The notes beneath the pieces are model-generated. The model saw only the letters and a list, made by a program, of their open reading frames with translations. It was not told the origin of the DNA and made no database searches. A stretch of 36,789 nt of DNA, from positions 1 through 36,789 of the forward strand of contig JAJXWU010000039.1 of the NCBI GenBank assembly GCA_021781425.1, in the 5' to 3' direction. This document shows positions 26,345 to 34,578 of the stretch, piece by piece. Position 1 is the stretch's first letter. Each line of letters opens with the position of its first letter. A program made the position numbers and the translations under genes. The stretch comes from Pseudomonadota bacterium. Its GTDB lineage: Bacteria > Pseudomonadota > Gammaproteobacteria > Xanthomonadales > Rhodanobacteraceae.

Positions 26345-26581
26345 TCAACCGGCACTGCCGGCGCCGAGCAGCGCCTTGAGCAGGGCCAGCACTTCTTCCT
26401 TGGTGCCCATCACCGAGATGTGATGTTCGCGCGGAATTCCAGCGCCGATGCTTACGGCGTAGCCCTGGCCGGCGTCGTTGCCGTCGTCGTCGAGGCGCGG
26501 ATAGGTTTCCACCTTGCCCACGTAGACGATGCTGTTGGCGTCGATGTAGCGCCCGTCGGGAAGTTTCAGCCAGCGTTGCAT
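26345..26581 (-). CDS. Small protein of unknown function (78 residues)
   Basis: 78 residues, beginning with the ATG at 26581 with a good ribosome binding site (GAGGGA). The sequence 'LKLPDGRYIDANSIVYVGKVETYPRLDDDGND' followed by 'SIGAGIPREHHISVMGTKEEVLALLKALLG' looks like a small beta-rich domain followed by one amphipathic helix, resembling small single-domain ligand- or protein-binding folds. I do not recognise the family. It follows the HExxH gene by 27 bases in the same direction and is probably the last gene of that operon. It has no signal peptide or membrane segment, so it is probably cytoplasmic. The good start signal and composition like its neighbours support a real gene. Confidence 0.65.
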   Translation of the reverse strand: MQRWLKLPDGRYIDANSIVYVGKVETYPRLDDDGNDAGQGYAVSIGAGIPREHHISVMGTKEEVLALLKALLGAGSAG

Positions 26582-26608
26582 GGTTTTTCCCTCGCTTTGG
26601 CGCGCAGG

Positions 26609-27082
26609 CTATCCGCAGCAAGCCTCGCGTGCAAGCGGCAAAAGCTCGCGTCCGGCCAGCCAGGCGCGGGCGTCCTCCGCGTCGCGCTCGAACCAGGCGC
26701 GCGCCGAACCCAGGCGAAAGCTGTAACCCCAGGCATCCATGTCGGCCATCAGGCGCGCGCTGCCGACGCCGGGCAGTTCGGCGGCGAGCAGGATCTGCAG
26801 ATAACAGGCGGCGTCTTCCTCCGCCTGCGATTCGCTGGCGTCGGTATGGATCAATGTGCGCCGCTGCGTCGGCGCCACGATCAGGTGACAGGTTTCATGC
26901 AGCAGCGAATGCACCGGCGTATCGGCGCGAGCGTAAACGCTGCCGCCGATGATGCCGGCCTCGGGTTCGCCCCAGTAACTGCCGGGAATCGGCGCGCCAT
27001 CGGCGATGGGAACCAAGGTCAATCCGTAGCGTCGCAGCAGTCTTTCCGCCGCGCCGGGTGCGAGATCGGCGAGGTACAGCAC
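26609..27082 (-). CDS. Putative HExxH zinc metallopeptidase-like protein
   Basis: 157 residues from a GTG at 27082, seven bases after the GNAT stop. 'VHSLLHETCHLIVAP' (about 57-71) holds a HExxH zinc-binding motif (H62, E63, H66), and 'SESQAEEDAACYLQILLA' about 20 residues later could supply the third, acidic ligand, as in gluzincin-like folds. The short length, absence of signal peptide and 'GGSVYARADTPVHSLLHE' context resemble small minimal metallopeptidase-like proteins. I do not recognise a characterised family. It sits between a GNAT acetyltransferase gene and a small hypothetical gene, probably in one transcript. Whether it cleaves anything is unknown. Confidence 0.7.
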   Translation of the reverse strand: MLYLADLAPGAAERLLRRYGLTLVPIADGAPIPGSYWGEPEAGIIGGSVYARADTPVHSLLHETCHLIVAPTQRRTLIHTDASESQAEEDAACYLQILLAAELPGVGSARLMADMDAWGYSFRLGSARAWFERDAEDARAWLAGRELLPLAREACCG

Positions 27083-27089
27083 GCGAGGG

Positions 27090-27692
27090 TCAGTACGTCG
27101 TGCCGGTGCGCGCAGCCGCGGCCTGCGGTACGGGTGTGCGTTCTATCAACCAAGGTTGTTTCGGCAAGCCTTTCGCGTAAGTGTCGCGGACAAAGGCGTG
27201 ACTGCACAATTCCTTGACCAGCAAGGACACGCGCTTGCCGACGCCGGGCATCACCTGTTGGCCGGCCTCCTGGAAGCCCCAGGTACCGTGGAACAGCACC
27301 GAGACGTCATCGCGCGGTTCGAGAAATACCTCGCAGGCGAGCAGGGGCGCGCGTACCTCTGCAAAACTGGTGACGTCGGCGTAGAAAATGCGTCCGAGAC
27401 CCAGGCCGCGGTAGGGGCGGGCGATGACGATGCGGTCGATGTAGAGGAATCCGGGATAGCGTTCGCGGAACCAGAGAAAATTCGGACTCGCGTAATCGGC
27501 GTCCTCGCGCAAGGCGATCAAGAATCCGGCGGCGTGTCCGTCGATTTCGGCGACGCGGAAATAGGCGGCATTGTGTTCCAGTACGCGCAATTGCGTCATA
27601 TCCAGCGGCAGTATCGTCGGACCCGCGGCGTTGTTGAGCGCAAGCACCGCATCCAGATCGTGCGCCTGCACGTCGCGGATCGTCAGCGTCAT
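27090..27692 (-). CDS. GNAT family N-acetyltransferase
   Basis: 200 residues with GGAGG before the ATG. The GNAT fold is clear: N-terminal 'TIRDVQAHDLDAVLALNNAAGP', core 'HAAGFLIAL', strand 'FLYIDRIVIARPYRGLGLGRIFYADV' with the acetyl-CoA pyrophosphate loop (R-x-x-G-x-G/L), and a C-terminal 'SVLFHGTWGFQEAGQ' block. Family members acetylate amino groups of small molecules, antibiotics or proteins. The first residues match a GNAT subgroup I recall as uncharacterised. It is the first gene of a short minus-strand operon with the HExxH and 78-residue proteins, and diverges from the histidine kinase gene. Confidence 0.9.
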   Translation of the reverse strand: MTLTIRDVQAHDLDAVLALNNAAGPTILPLDMTQLRVLEHNAAYFRVAEIDGHAAGFLIALREDADYASPNFLWFRERYPGFLYIDRIVIARPYRGLGLGRIFYADVTSFAEVRAPLLACEVFLEPRDDVSVLFHGTWGFQEAGQQVMPGVGKRVSLLVKELCSHAFVRDTYAKGLPKQPWLIERTPVPQAAAARTGTTY

Positions 27693-27827
27693 CGTTTGTC
27701 CCTCCGGCCCGGTATGGCGCGAATCGTCGTCCGCGCCTTCGTATGAGCGTCATTATCGCACGCGCTGCGCGGCAACGGCATGGCCTTTGCGTGGCATTCC
27801 GGTTAAGACTGCGTGACTTCCCGCAGG

Positions 27828-27855
27828 TTGCGCGAAGCACGGCGCGGCTTATGAT
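27828..27855 (+). promoter_or_regulatory. Promoter giving a leaderless histidine kinase mRNA
   Basis: TTGCGC (27828-27833) and TATGAT (27850-27855) are 16 bases apart. The usual start, six to seven bases past the -10, coincides with the A of the ATG at 27862, so the transcript would have no 5' leader. This agrees with the lack of a ribosome binding site before the ATG. Confidence 0.55.
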
Positions 27856-27861
27856 GCGCGC

Positions 27862-29019
27862 ATGCGATTTTCCTCGTTCAACCATGTCCAGCTGCTGCGC
27901 TACGCGGGATTGTTCACCTGGGCCTGCGTCGGCATTCCGTTGCTGCGCCGCTACTGGCAAAGCGAGGACGGCTATACCCGCATCGAGCTGGCCGGCTGGT
28001 GGCTGAGCTATCTCGCCTTCGGCGTGAGTTACTGGCTCGTCACGCGCGACCTTGGCAAGCACTACCACTGGCTGCTGCAACTGCCGATGCTGCTGGTGCT
28101 CAATCTCGCCGCGTTCGGCATCGGTTTTTTCAGCCACAGCGGATTGTCCGGAATCCTGTTGCTGGTGATCGCCGGCGTGCTGCCGTGGCTGTTGCCATTC
28201 TGGGTCGGCGTGGTCTGGCTGATCCTGCAGACTTTTTCACTGGTGCCGGTGTTCATCTATCGCGTTGAGGGGTTCGACTGGCTGGACGCGCTGTTGCAAA
28301 GCGGCCTGTACATCGGCTTCTACGGTTTCACCTTCGTCACGTCGCTGGTCGCGCGCCAGCAGGCCGATTCGCGCGAGGAGCAGCGGCGCCTGAATTCCGA
28401 ACTGCGCGCCACGCGCACGTTGCTGACCGAATCCAGCCGCATCGGCGAACGCATGCGCATCTCGCGCGAACTGCACGATCTGGTCGGCCACCACCTGACC
28501 GCGCTGAGCCTGAATCTGGAAGTCGCCAGCCATCTGGTTTCCGGCAACGCGCAGGAGCATGTGCGTCAGGCACAGAGCGTGGCGAAACTGCTGCTCTCGG
28601 ACGTGCGCGAAGTCGTCAACCAGTTGCGCGAGGACGACGCCATCGACCTGACCGAGGCGCTGAAAACCCTGGTCGAAGGGGTGCCCGGCCTGACCATTCA
28701 CCTGAATTTGCCGCCGCGCTTCGCGGTGGACGATCCGCGCCGCGCGCAGGTATTGCTGCGCTGCGCCCAGGAAATCATCACCAATACCCTGCGTCACGCC
28801 AATGCGCGCAATCTATGGCTGCGTTTCGGGCGCGACGGCACTGAACTGGCCATCCACGCGCGCGACGACGGTCGCGGCGCTGGTGAATTGCGCCAGGGCA
28901 ACGGCCTGACCGGCATGCGCGAGCGCCTGGCCCAGATCGGTGGGCGTCTGAACATCACTACCGCCCGCGATTCCGGTTTCGTCCTGGATGCGAGGCTGCC
29001 ACTGGAGTCTGCGCGATGA
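27862..29019 (+). CDS. Sensor histidine kinase, NarL-partner type (HisKA_3)
   Basis: 385 residues. The first 160 or so contain about six hydrophobic segments (for example 'GWWLSYLAFGVSYWLV', 'LLQLPMLLVLNLAAFGIGF', 'ILLLVIAGVLPWLLPFWVGVVWLIL') and no periplasmic domain, so it is a membrane-embedded sensor. A coiled linker leads to the HisKA_3 phosphoacceptor site 'RISRELHDLVGHHLTALSLNLE' and a HATPase_c domain with 'AQEIITNTLRHANARNLWL' (N box), 'DDGRGAG' and 'GNGLTGMRERLAQIGG' (G boxes). This architecture recalls DesK/LiaS-like membrane-stress sensors. The signal is unknown. The stop overlaps the response regulator start (ATGA). The start is supported by the leaderless promoter. Confidence 0.93.
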   Translation: MRFSSFNHVQLLRYAGLFTWACVGIPLLRRYWQSEDGYTRIELAGWWLSYLAFGVSYWLVTRDLGKHYHWLLQLPMLLVLNLAAFGIGFFSHSGLSGILLLVIAGVLPWLLPFWVGVVWLILQTFSLVPVFIYRVEGFDWLDALLQSGLYIGFYGFTFVTSLVARQQADSREEQRRLNSELRATRTLLTESSRIGERMRISRELHDLVGHHLTALSLNLEVASHLVSGNAQEHVRQAQSVAKLLLSDVREVVNQLREDDAIDLTEALKTLVEGVPGLTIHLNLPPRFAVDDPRRAQVLLRCAQEIITNTLRHANARNLWLRFGRDGTELAIHARDDGRGAGELRQGNGLTGMRERLAQIGGRLNITTARDSGFVLDARLPLESAR

Positions 29020-29660
29020 CCATATCGGTTTGCCTGGTGGACGACCAGACCCTGGTCCGGCAGGGCATCCGTTCGCTGCTGGAGCTGTCCGACGAGATCC
29101 GCGTCGCCGCAGAGGCCGTCGACGGGGTACAAGCTGTCGAGCTGATTCCGAAGATCAAGCCCGACGTGGTGCTGCTCGACATGCGCATGCCGGGCATGTC
29201 CGGGCTGGACGTGCTCAACGCGCTGGCGGAAAAGGACGCCTTGCCACCGACGATCATCCTGACCACCTTCGACGACGATCAGCTCGTGCTCGCCGGGCTC
29301 AAGGCCGGCGCGCGCGGTTATCTGCTCAAGGACGTTTCGCTGGAACAGCTCGTCGATGCGGTCAAGACCGTGGCCGGCGGCGGTTCGCTGGTCTCCCCGG
29401 TCGTCACCCAGCGCCTGCTGTCCGGACTGGAGCGCATGCACAACGATTTCACCAGCCTGGATCGTCCCGATCCGTTGACCGAGCGCGAAACCGAAATCCT
29501 GCGCCTGATGGCCGGCGGCTACAGCAACAAGGAGATCGCCAATTCGCTGGGCGTGGCCGAGGGCACGGTGAAGAACCACGTTTCCAACATCCTGTCAAAG
29601 CTCGGCGTACGCGACCGTACGCGGGCGGTGCTGAAAGCGTTCGAACTCGGCATCGTTTGA
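29016..29660 (+). CDS. NarL/LuxR-family response regulator
   Basis: 214 residues, start overlapping the kinase stop. The receiver domain has the acidic pair in 'VCLVDDQTLVRQGI', the phosphoacceptor D55 in 'VVLLDMRMPGMSGLDVL', the conserved Thr in 'IILTTFDDD', and Lys in 'RGYLLKDVS'. The C-terminal LuxR-type HTH reads 'LTERETEILRLMAGGYSNKEIANSLGVAEGTVKNHVSNILSKLGVRDRT'. It is phosphorylated by its partner kinase and controls transcription. Its targets are unknown; the SRPBCC/GyrI-like gene 79 bases downstream is an obvious candidate, and the following ABC operon another. Confidence 0.95.
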   Translation: MTISVCLVDDQTLVRQGIRSLLELSDEIRVAAEAVDGVQAVELIPKIKPDVVLLDMRMPGMSGLDVLNALAEKDALPPTIILTTFDDDQLVLAGLKAGARGYLLKDVSLEQLVDAVKTVAGGGSLVSPVVTQRLLSGLERMHNDFTSLDRPDPLTERETEILRLMAGGYSNKEIANSLGVAEGTVKNHVSNILSKLGVRDRTRAVLKAFELGIV

Positions 29661-29739
29661 GCCGGTCTGGCCGGACAGGATAGCCTTCCATTCGCGGAGC
29701 AAGTAACATGCGCGGTCTGCTACCCCGGAGACCCTCGGA

Positions 29740-30795
29740 ATGACCCGCCTGCTCGAAGTCATCGTCGCCCTGGCCATCGTTTTCGTGCTGGCCGTCGTGT
29801 TTGCCATCGCCCTGCCCAGCCAGGGCCATGTCGAGCGCTCGGTTACCGTCAGTTCGCCCGCGCGCCAGATATTCGACGTGCTTGACGGCTATCGCACCTA
29901 TCCGTCGTGGACGGCGTTGACCGGCTACGACTCGCGCGTGCAGATGACCTACGAGGGTCCGGCGCAGGGCAGCGGCGCCAAGGTGACCTGGCACAGCGCC
30001 AACGAAACCATCGGCGACGGCAGCCTGACGGTGGCCGCCGTTCCCGCGCCCGAGCAGGACAAGCAGGTGACCTGGGACCTCGACAACAACTGGCGCGGAA
30101 CGAACAAGCATTTCACTTTCAGCATCGACTCTTCCGAAAACGGCAAGACCTCCAAGGTGACAATGGGCTACGACGTGGATTTCGGCTGGAACCTGCTCGC
30201 GCGCGTTTCCGGGTTGTACCTGCAGGGCGATCCGGCCACGCTGATGCAGTTCCAGCTGACCCGCCTGCAGAACATGCTGGCCACGTTCCCGACCGTCGAC
30301 TACAAGAGTCAGGATATCCAGATCCAGGACGTGACCGCGCAGCCGGTCCTGTACGTTTCCACCACCGCCAAGCGCTCGCTGGACGATGTGGCCGACGCGA
30401 CGACCAAGGCGATGGACCAGCTGCAGGCGGCGATCAAGAAGGACAAGCTCACCGCAACCGGGCCGCGCCGCGTGATCACCACGAACTGGGGTGACGAGAA
30501 CTATGATTTCGACGTGGCCCTGCCGGTCGACCGCGCCGACGCGCCGGTCAGCGATCCGGTCAAGGCCGGCATGGGTTACGGCGGCAAGGCGCTGGTGACA
30601 TCCTTCACCGGCTCGGCCGCACAGTTGCCGTTGATGCGCCTGATGCTCAAGGCCTATGCCTACACGCATGGCTATCAGTTCGACGAGTCCTCCGAAGGCA
30701 ACGGCCGTTTCTTCGACGAGCTGACCACGACCGATCCGCACGCCGCGGACGATCAGCAGTCCTTCAGCGTCTACCTGCCGATCCAGGTGCAGTAA
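29740..30795 (+). CDS. Membrane-anchored SRPBCC + GyrI-like ligand-binding protein
   Basis: 351 residues. A single N-terminal membrane segment ('LLEVIVALAIVFVLAVVFAIAL', about 4-25) precedes a polyketide cyclase/SRPBCC domain ('HVERSVTVSSPARQIFDVLDGYRTYPSWTAL' to about residue 180). The C-terminal half (about 195-350, 'YVSTTAKRSLDDVADATTKAMDQL' to 'QSFSVYLPIQVQ') resembles a GyrI/AraC effector-binding domain. Both halves belong to hydrophobic small-ligand-binding folds. No enzyme activity is evident. The anchor implies a periplasmic location. It follows the two-component pair and ends at a strong terminator, so it is probably its target or an accessory sensor; that is inference. Confidence 0.75.
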   Translation: MTRLLEVIVALAIVFVLAVVFAIALPSQGHVERSVTVSSPARQIFDVLDGYRTYPSWTALTGYDSRVQMTYEGPAQGSGAKVTWHSANETIGDGSLTVAAVPAPEQDKQVTWDLDNNWRGTNKHFTFSIDSSENGKTSKVTMGYDVDFGWNLLARVSGLYLQGDPATLMQFQLTRLQNMLATFPTVDYKSQDIQIQDVTAQPVLYVSTTAKRSLDDVADATTKAMDQLQAAIKKDKLTATGPRRVITTNWGDENYDFDVALPVDRADAPVSDPVKAGMGYGGKALVTSFTGSAAQLPLMRLMLKAYAYTHGYQFDESSEGNGRFFDELTTTDPHAADDQQSFSVYLPIQVQ

Positions 30796-30815
30796 GCGCC
30801 CGTGCTTTTTCCGTG

Positions 30816-30846
30816 AACGGGCGGCGTGAGCCGCCCGTTTCGTTTT
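30816..30846 (+). terminator. Intrinsic terminator after the SRPBCC/GyrI-like gene
   Basis: AACGGGCGGC (30816-30825) and GCCGCCCGTT (30830-30839) pair perfectly around GTGA and are followed by T-rich TTCGTTTT. It separates the two-component locus from the ABC transporter operon. Confidence 0.85.
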
Positions 30847-30948
30847 GTGCGGGAACTTTTGCCTGACCATGCGGTATTTCTGCCGGCGTCCGCGATTTCG
30901 TGTGTGACGCCGCATCAGCGAACGCAGACAACAAGTGGTGAACTCACG

Positions 30949-31887
30949 ATGATCGAAACCCGCCAACTGGCCAAACATTACGGCGACCTCAAAGCCGTCG
31001 ACGGCATTAGCTTCAAGCTCGAGCCGGGCCGCGTACTCGGCTTCCTCGGCCCCAACGGTGCCGGCAAATCCACCACCATGAAGATGATCGCGGGCTTCCT
31101 TGCGCCGACCTCGGGTTCGGTCAGTGTCTGTGGTCACGACGTGATCGACGACGCCATCGCCGCCAAGCGCGTGCTCGGTTATCTGCCCGAAGGCGCACCG
31201 AGCTATGGCGAGATGACGCCGCGCCATTTCCTGGATTTCGTCGCCGATGTGCGCGGACTCTCCGGCGCCAGGCGCAGACAGCGTCTCGACGATGTCATCG
31301 AGCGTCTGCATCTGCACGGCGTGCTCGAACAGCCGATCGAAACCCTGTCCAAAGGCTTCAAGCGCCGCGTGGGCCTGGCGCAGGCGATCGTGCACGATCC
31401 CCAGGTGTTGATTCTCGATGAGCCGACTGATGGTCTCGACCCGAACCAGAAGCACGAGGTGCGCGCGTTGATCAACGCGATGGCGAAGGACAAGACCATC
31501 GTCGTGTCCACGCACATTCTCGAAGAGGTCCATGCCGTATGCAGCCGCGCGATCATCATCGCGCGCGGCAAGATCCTCGCCGATGCGACGCCGGCGGAAC
31601 TGGAAACGCGCTCGCGCTATTACCAGGCAGTTTCGCTGACCGCCGCAAATGTGCCGGCGGCGAAGGCGGCGCTCTCGGGCGTTGCCGACGTGGCCGCGGT
31701 GGAAATCGACCCGCAGGATCATCGCCTCACCGCCTTCCCGAAACCGGGCCGGCAGATTTTCGTTGCGGTCAATCAGGCGCTGCAGACGCAGGGCATCGCG
31801 GTCAGCGAACTGCAACTGGAAAGCGGACGCCTGGACGAGGTGTTCCGCACGATCACGCAGGCCGGCGAACAGGAGGCGCACGCATGA
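30949..31887 (+). CDS. ABC transporter ATP-binding protein, GldA/NatA-like
   Basis: 312 residues from the ATG at 30949; the ORF track start at 30826 lies in the preceding terminator. Walker A is 'GFLGPNGAGKSTTMKMI', the Q-loop region is 'LGYLPEGAPSYGEMT', the signature is 'TLSKGFKRRVGLAQAI' (SKGFK variant of LSGGQ), Walker B is 'VLILDEPTDGLDPNQ' and the switch His is in 'IVVSTHILEEV'. A C-terminal domain of about 80 residues follows ('VSLTAANVPAAKAALSG...ELQLESGRLDEVFRTIT'). It resembles the ATPase of the ABC-2 exporter set paired with GldF and GldG-type proteins. It is translationally coupled to the permease gene by an ATGA overlap. Confidence 0.93.
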   Translation: MIETRQLAKHYGDLKAVDGISFKLEPGRVLGFLGPNGAGKSTTMKMIAGFLAPTSGSVSVCGHDVIDDAIAAKRVLGYLPEGAPSYGEMTPRHFLDFVADVRGLSGARRRQRLDDVIERLHLHGVLEQPIETLSKGFKRRVGLAQAIVHDPQVLILDEPTDGLDPNQKHEVRALINAMAKDKTIVVSTHILEEVHAVCSRAIIIARGKILADATPAELETRSRYYQAVSLTAANVPAAKAALSGVADVAAVEIDPQDHRLTAFPKPGRQIFVAVNQALQTQGIAVSELQLESGRLDEVFRTITQAGEQEAHA

Positions 31888-32633
31888 GCAACGTCCGCAC
31901 CCACAACATCAGCACCGTGTTCAGGCGCGAGCTGGCGAGTTATTTCGCGACGCCGGTCGCCTATGTCTTTATCGTGATCTTCCTGCTCCTCGCCGGCACG
32001 TTCACGTTTTACCTCGGTAACTTTTACGAGCGCGGTCAGGCCGATCTGCTGCCGTTCTTCAACTTTCATCCCTGGCTGTACCTGTTCCTCGTCCCCGCCG
32101 TCGGCATGCGCCTGTGGTCGGAGGAACGCAAGAGCGGCACGATCGAACTGCTGCTGACCATGCCGATCACGATGTGGCAGGCGGTGGTGGGCAAGTTCCT
32201 CGCCGCGTGGGCGTTCATCGGCATCGCGCTGTTGCTGACCTTTCCGATCTGGATCACGGTCAATTACCTCGGCGCGCCGGACAACGGCGTGATCGTCGCC
32301 AGCTACATCGGCAGTTTCCTCATGGCCGGCGCCTTTCTCGCCATTGCCTCGTGTCTGTCGGCGTGCACGCGCAATCAGGTCGTCGCGTTCATCCTTACCG
32401 TGGTGGTGTGTTTCCTGTTCCTGCTCGCCGGCTTCCCGCTGGTGCTGGATTTCTTCTCCGCGTGGGCGCCGCAGGGCGTGGTCGATGCGATATCGGGTCT
32501 GAGTTTTCTCGCCCATTTCACTTCCATCGGCAGGGGCGTGATCCAGTTGCGCGACGTGATCTATTTCGGGCTCACGATCGCGTTCTGGCTGTACGCCAGT
32601 GCGGTGGTGATCGATCTTAAAAAAGCCGATTGA
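31884..32633 (+). CDS. ABC transporter permease, GldF/ABC-2 type
   Basis: 249 residues from the ATG at 31884. About six hydrophobic segments are visible, including 'PVAYVFIVIFLLLAGTFTFYL', 'FHPWLYLFLVPAVGMRLWSEE', 'FLAAWAFIGIALLLTFPIWIT', 'VVAFILTVVVCFLFLLAGFPL' and 'VIYFGLTIAFWLYASAVVI'. 'RLWSEERKSGTIELLLTMPIT' is the hallmark of GldF-like ABC-2 permeases. It forms the membrane part of the exporter with the preceding ATPase. The cargo is unknown; in Bacteroidota GldAFG is linked to gliding, but homologues are widespread in non-gliding proteobacteria. The GldG-like gene follows after 76 bases. Confidence 0.93.
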   Translation: MSNVRTHNISTVFRRELASYFATPVAYVFIVIFLLLAGTFTFYLGNFYERGQADLLPFFNFHPWLYLFLVPAVGMRLWSEERKSGTIELLLTMPITMWQAVVGKFLAAWAFIGIALLLTFPIWITVNYLGAPDNGVIVASYIGSFLMAGAFLAIASCLSACTRNQVVAFILTVVVCFLFLLAGFPLVLDFFSAWAPQGVVDAISGLSFLAHFTSIGRGVIQLRDVIYFGLTIAFWLYASAVVIDLKKAD

Positions 32634-32709
32634 GAAGTGCGGTCAGGATGGCCGCTTCTTGATTCTCGCAATCACGGACGATTGCATAAACAGACGGGTG
32701 GTAGAAACA

Positions 32710-34569
32710 ATGACGTCGAACAAAAAACTCATGACCGGCGGCGCGCTCGCGGTGCTCGCCGTGCTGTTCGTGGCGGTAATCCTGATCTGCAACACGCTGT
32801 TCCGCGGCGCACAGGTCGATCTCACGCAGAACCACTTGTATACCCTGTCGCAGGGTACCAAGAACATCCTCGCCGACATCGATGAGCCGATCCATCTGTA
32901 TCTGTTCTGGTCGGACAAGGAAACCCACGGCGTGCCGCAACTGCGCATCTACGCGCAGCGCGTGCGCGAGATGCTCGAGGAAATGGCCGGGCGCGCGCAT
33001 GGCAAGATCAAGCTCGAAGTGATCGACCCGCAGCCGTTCTCCGAGGACGAGGACCGCGCCACCGGCTATGGCCTGCAGGCGGTACCCGCCGGCAACAACG
33101 GCGAGAAGATCTTCCTCGGCCTCGCCGGCACCAATTCGACCAACGGCAAACAGGTGATTCCGTTCCTGCAGCCGAACAAGGAAGCGTTTCTCGAATACGA
33201 CGTCGCCAAGCTCATTCACGAGCTGACCGTGGCGCACAAGCCGGTCGTGGGACTGATTTCCGGTTTGCAGATCGGCCAGGGCTTCGATCCGGCCACGCGC
33301 TCGTTGCGCGACCCGTGGGCGATCGACCAGCAGTTGACCCAGCAGTTCGACGTGCGTCAGCTCAACGCGGCCTCGATCAAGGCCGTCGACAAGGACATTG
33401 ATGTTCTTGTTCTGATCCAGCCGAAGAAACTGCCGCCGGACGCGCAGTACGCGATCGACCAGTTCGTGATGCGTGGCGGGCATTTGCTGGTATTTGTCGA
33501 TCCGGACGCCGAAACCGACACGGCCGGCACCGATCCGAACAATCCGCAGGCGGCGATGTTCGCGGACAAGTCTTCCGACCTGCCCGTGCTGTTCAAGGCA
33601 TGGGGCATCGATTACGACCCGCACAAGGTCGTGCTCGACCGCGCGCATGCCTTGCAGATCAGCACGCAGCCGGGCGCCGCGCCGGTGCCGGATCCGGCCA
33701 TCATCGGCTTCGGCAAGCGCGACTTGAATGCGTCGGACGTCGTCACCGCCAACCTCGACACCATCAACGTGTCCAGCGCCGGTTATTTCGCGCTCGCCAA
33801 AGGCTCCAAGTACACGCTTACCCCGCTGATCCAGACCAGCGACGACGCCATGCCGGTGGACAGCACGCGGGTGAAATTCCTGCCCGATCCCACGGTTCTG
33901 CTAAACGGCTATGCGCCGACGCACGAGCGCTACGTGATCGCCGGACGTCTGGAAGGAAAATTCACGAGCGCGTTCCCGGATCGCAAGGACCCGGGCCATC
34001 TGGCGCAAGCCAAGGACAAGGGCGAGATCATCCTGGTGGCCGACACCGACATGCTGGCCGACCGCCTGTGGGTGCAGGTGCAGCCGTTCTTCGGCCAGAA
34101 GATCATGAACGCGTTCGCCAATAACGGCGACTTTTTCATCAACGCCGTGGACAATCTCACCGGCTCATCCGACCTGATCTCGATTCGCGGACGCGCCACC
34201 TCGCAGCGGCCGTTCAGCGTGGTCGAGGACATGAAGCGCGCCGCGCAGCAGAATTTCCGCGGCAAGGAGCAGGAACTGCAGCAGCAGCTTTCCGACACCG
34301 AGCGCAAGCTGACCGAACTGCAGAGCGGCAAGGCCAAGGGCAGCGAGATGATCCTGTCGCCGGCGCAGCAGAATGAACTGCAGAGCTTCCTGCAGAAGAA
34401 GGTCGAGATCCGCAAGCAATTGCGCCAGGTGCAGCGCGGTCTGGACAAGGACATCGACGCGCTCGGCAGCCGCCTGAAGTTCATCAACATCGCGCTGATG
34501 CCGATTCTTATCACGATCGCGGCCCTGCTTTTCGCGGGCTGGAAACGCCGCCGCCGTACCGCCGTCTGA
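32710..34569 (+). CDS. GldG-like periplasmic component of an ABC-2 system
   Basis: 619 residues from the ATG at 32710. An N-terminal membrane segment ('LMTGGALAVLAVLFVAVILIC', about 8-28) is followed by the GldG-family opening 'DLTQNHLYTLSQGTKNILADIDEPIHLYLFWSD'. A large domain has 'LRIYAQRVREMLEEMAG', 'KPVVGLISGLQIG' and a DUF4350-like block 'DVLVLIQPKKLPPDAQYAIDQFVMRGGHLLVFVDPDAE'. A coiled coil (about 540-595, 'KEQELQQQLSDTERKLTELQ') leads to a second membrane segment near the C-terminus ('INIALMPILITIAALLFAGW'). Both ends are thus anchored in the inner membrane with the bulk in the periplasm. Function is unknown. It belongs to the ATPase-permease-GldG-DUF4340 operon. Confidence 0.9.
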   Translation: MTSNKKLMTGGALAVLAVLFVAVILICNTLFRGAQVDLTQNHLYTLSQGTKNILADIDEPIHLYLFWSDKETHGVPQLRIYAQRVREMLEEMAGRAHGKIKLEVIDPQPFSEDEDRATGYGLQAVPAGNNGEKIFLGLAGTNSTNGKQVIPFLQPNKEAFLEYDVAKLIHELTVAHKPVVGLISGLQIGQGFDPATRSLRDPWAIDQQLTQQFDVRQLNAASIKAVDKDIDVLVLIQPKKLPPDAQYAIDQFVMRGGHLLVFVDPDAETDTAGTDPNNPQAAMFADKSSDLPVLFKAWGIDYDPHKVVLDRAHALQISTQPGAAPVPDPAIIGFGKRDLNASDVVTANLDTINVSSAGYFALAKGSKYTLTPLIQTSDDAMPVDSTRVKFLPDPTVLLNGYAPTHERYVIAGRLEGKFTSAFPDRKDPGHLAQAKDKGEIILVADTDMLADRLWVQVQPFFGQKIMNAFANNGDFFINAVDNLTGSSDLISIRGRATSQRPFSVVEDMKRAAQQNFRGKEQELQQQLSDTERKLTELQSGKAKGSEMILSPAQQNELQSFLQKKVEIRKQLRQVQRGLDKDIDALGSRLKFINIALMPILITIAALLFAGWKRRRRTAV

Positions 34570-34578
34570 GGAGTCCCG

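Noticed and set aside
29449-31881. 810-residue minus-strand ORF across the response regulator, SRPBCC and ABC genes
   Set aside because: It crosses several real genes and a terminator; it is a shadow frame.
32634-32709. Hairpin with GAAGTGCGG and CCGCTTC between the permease and GldG-like genes
   Set aside because: It needs a bulge, lacks a T-run, and the genes on both sides belong to one functional set, so I do not call a terminator.
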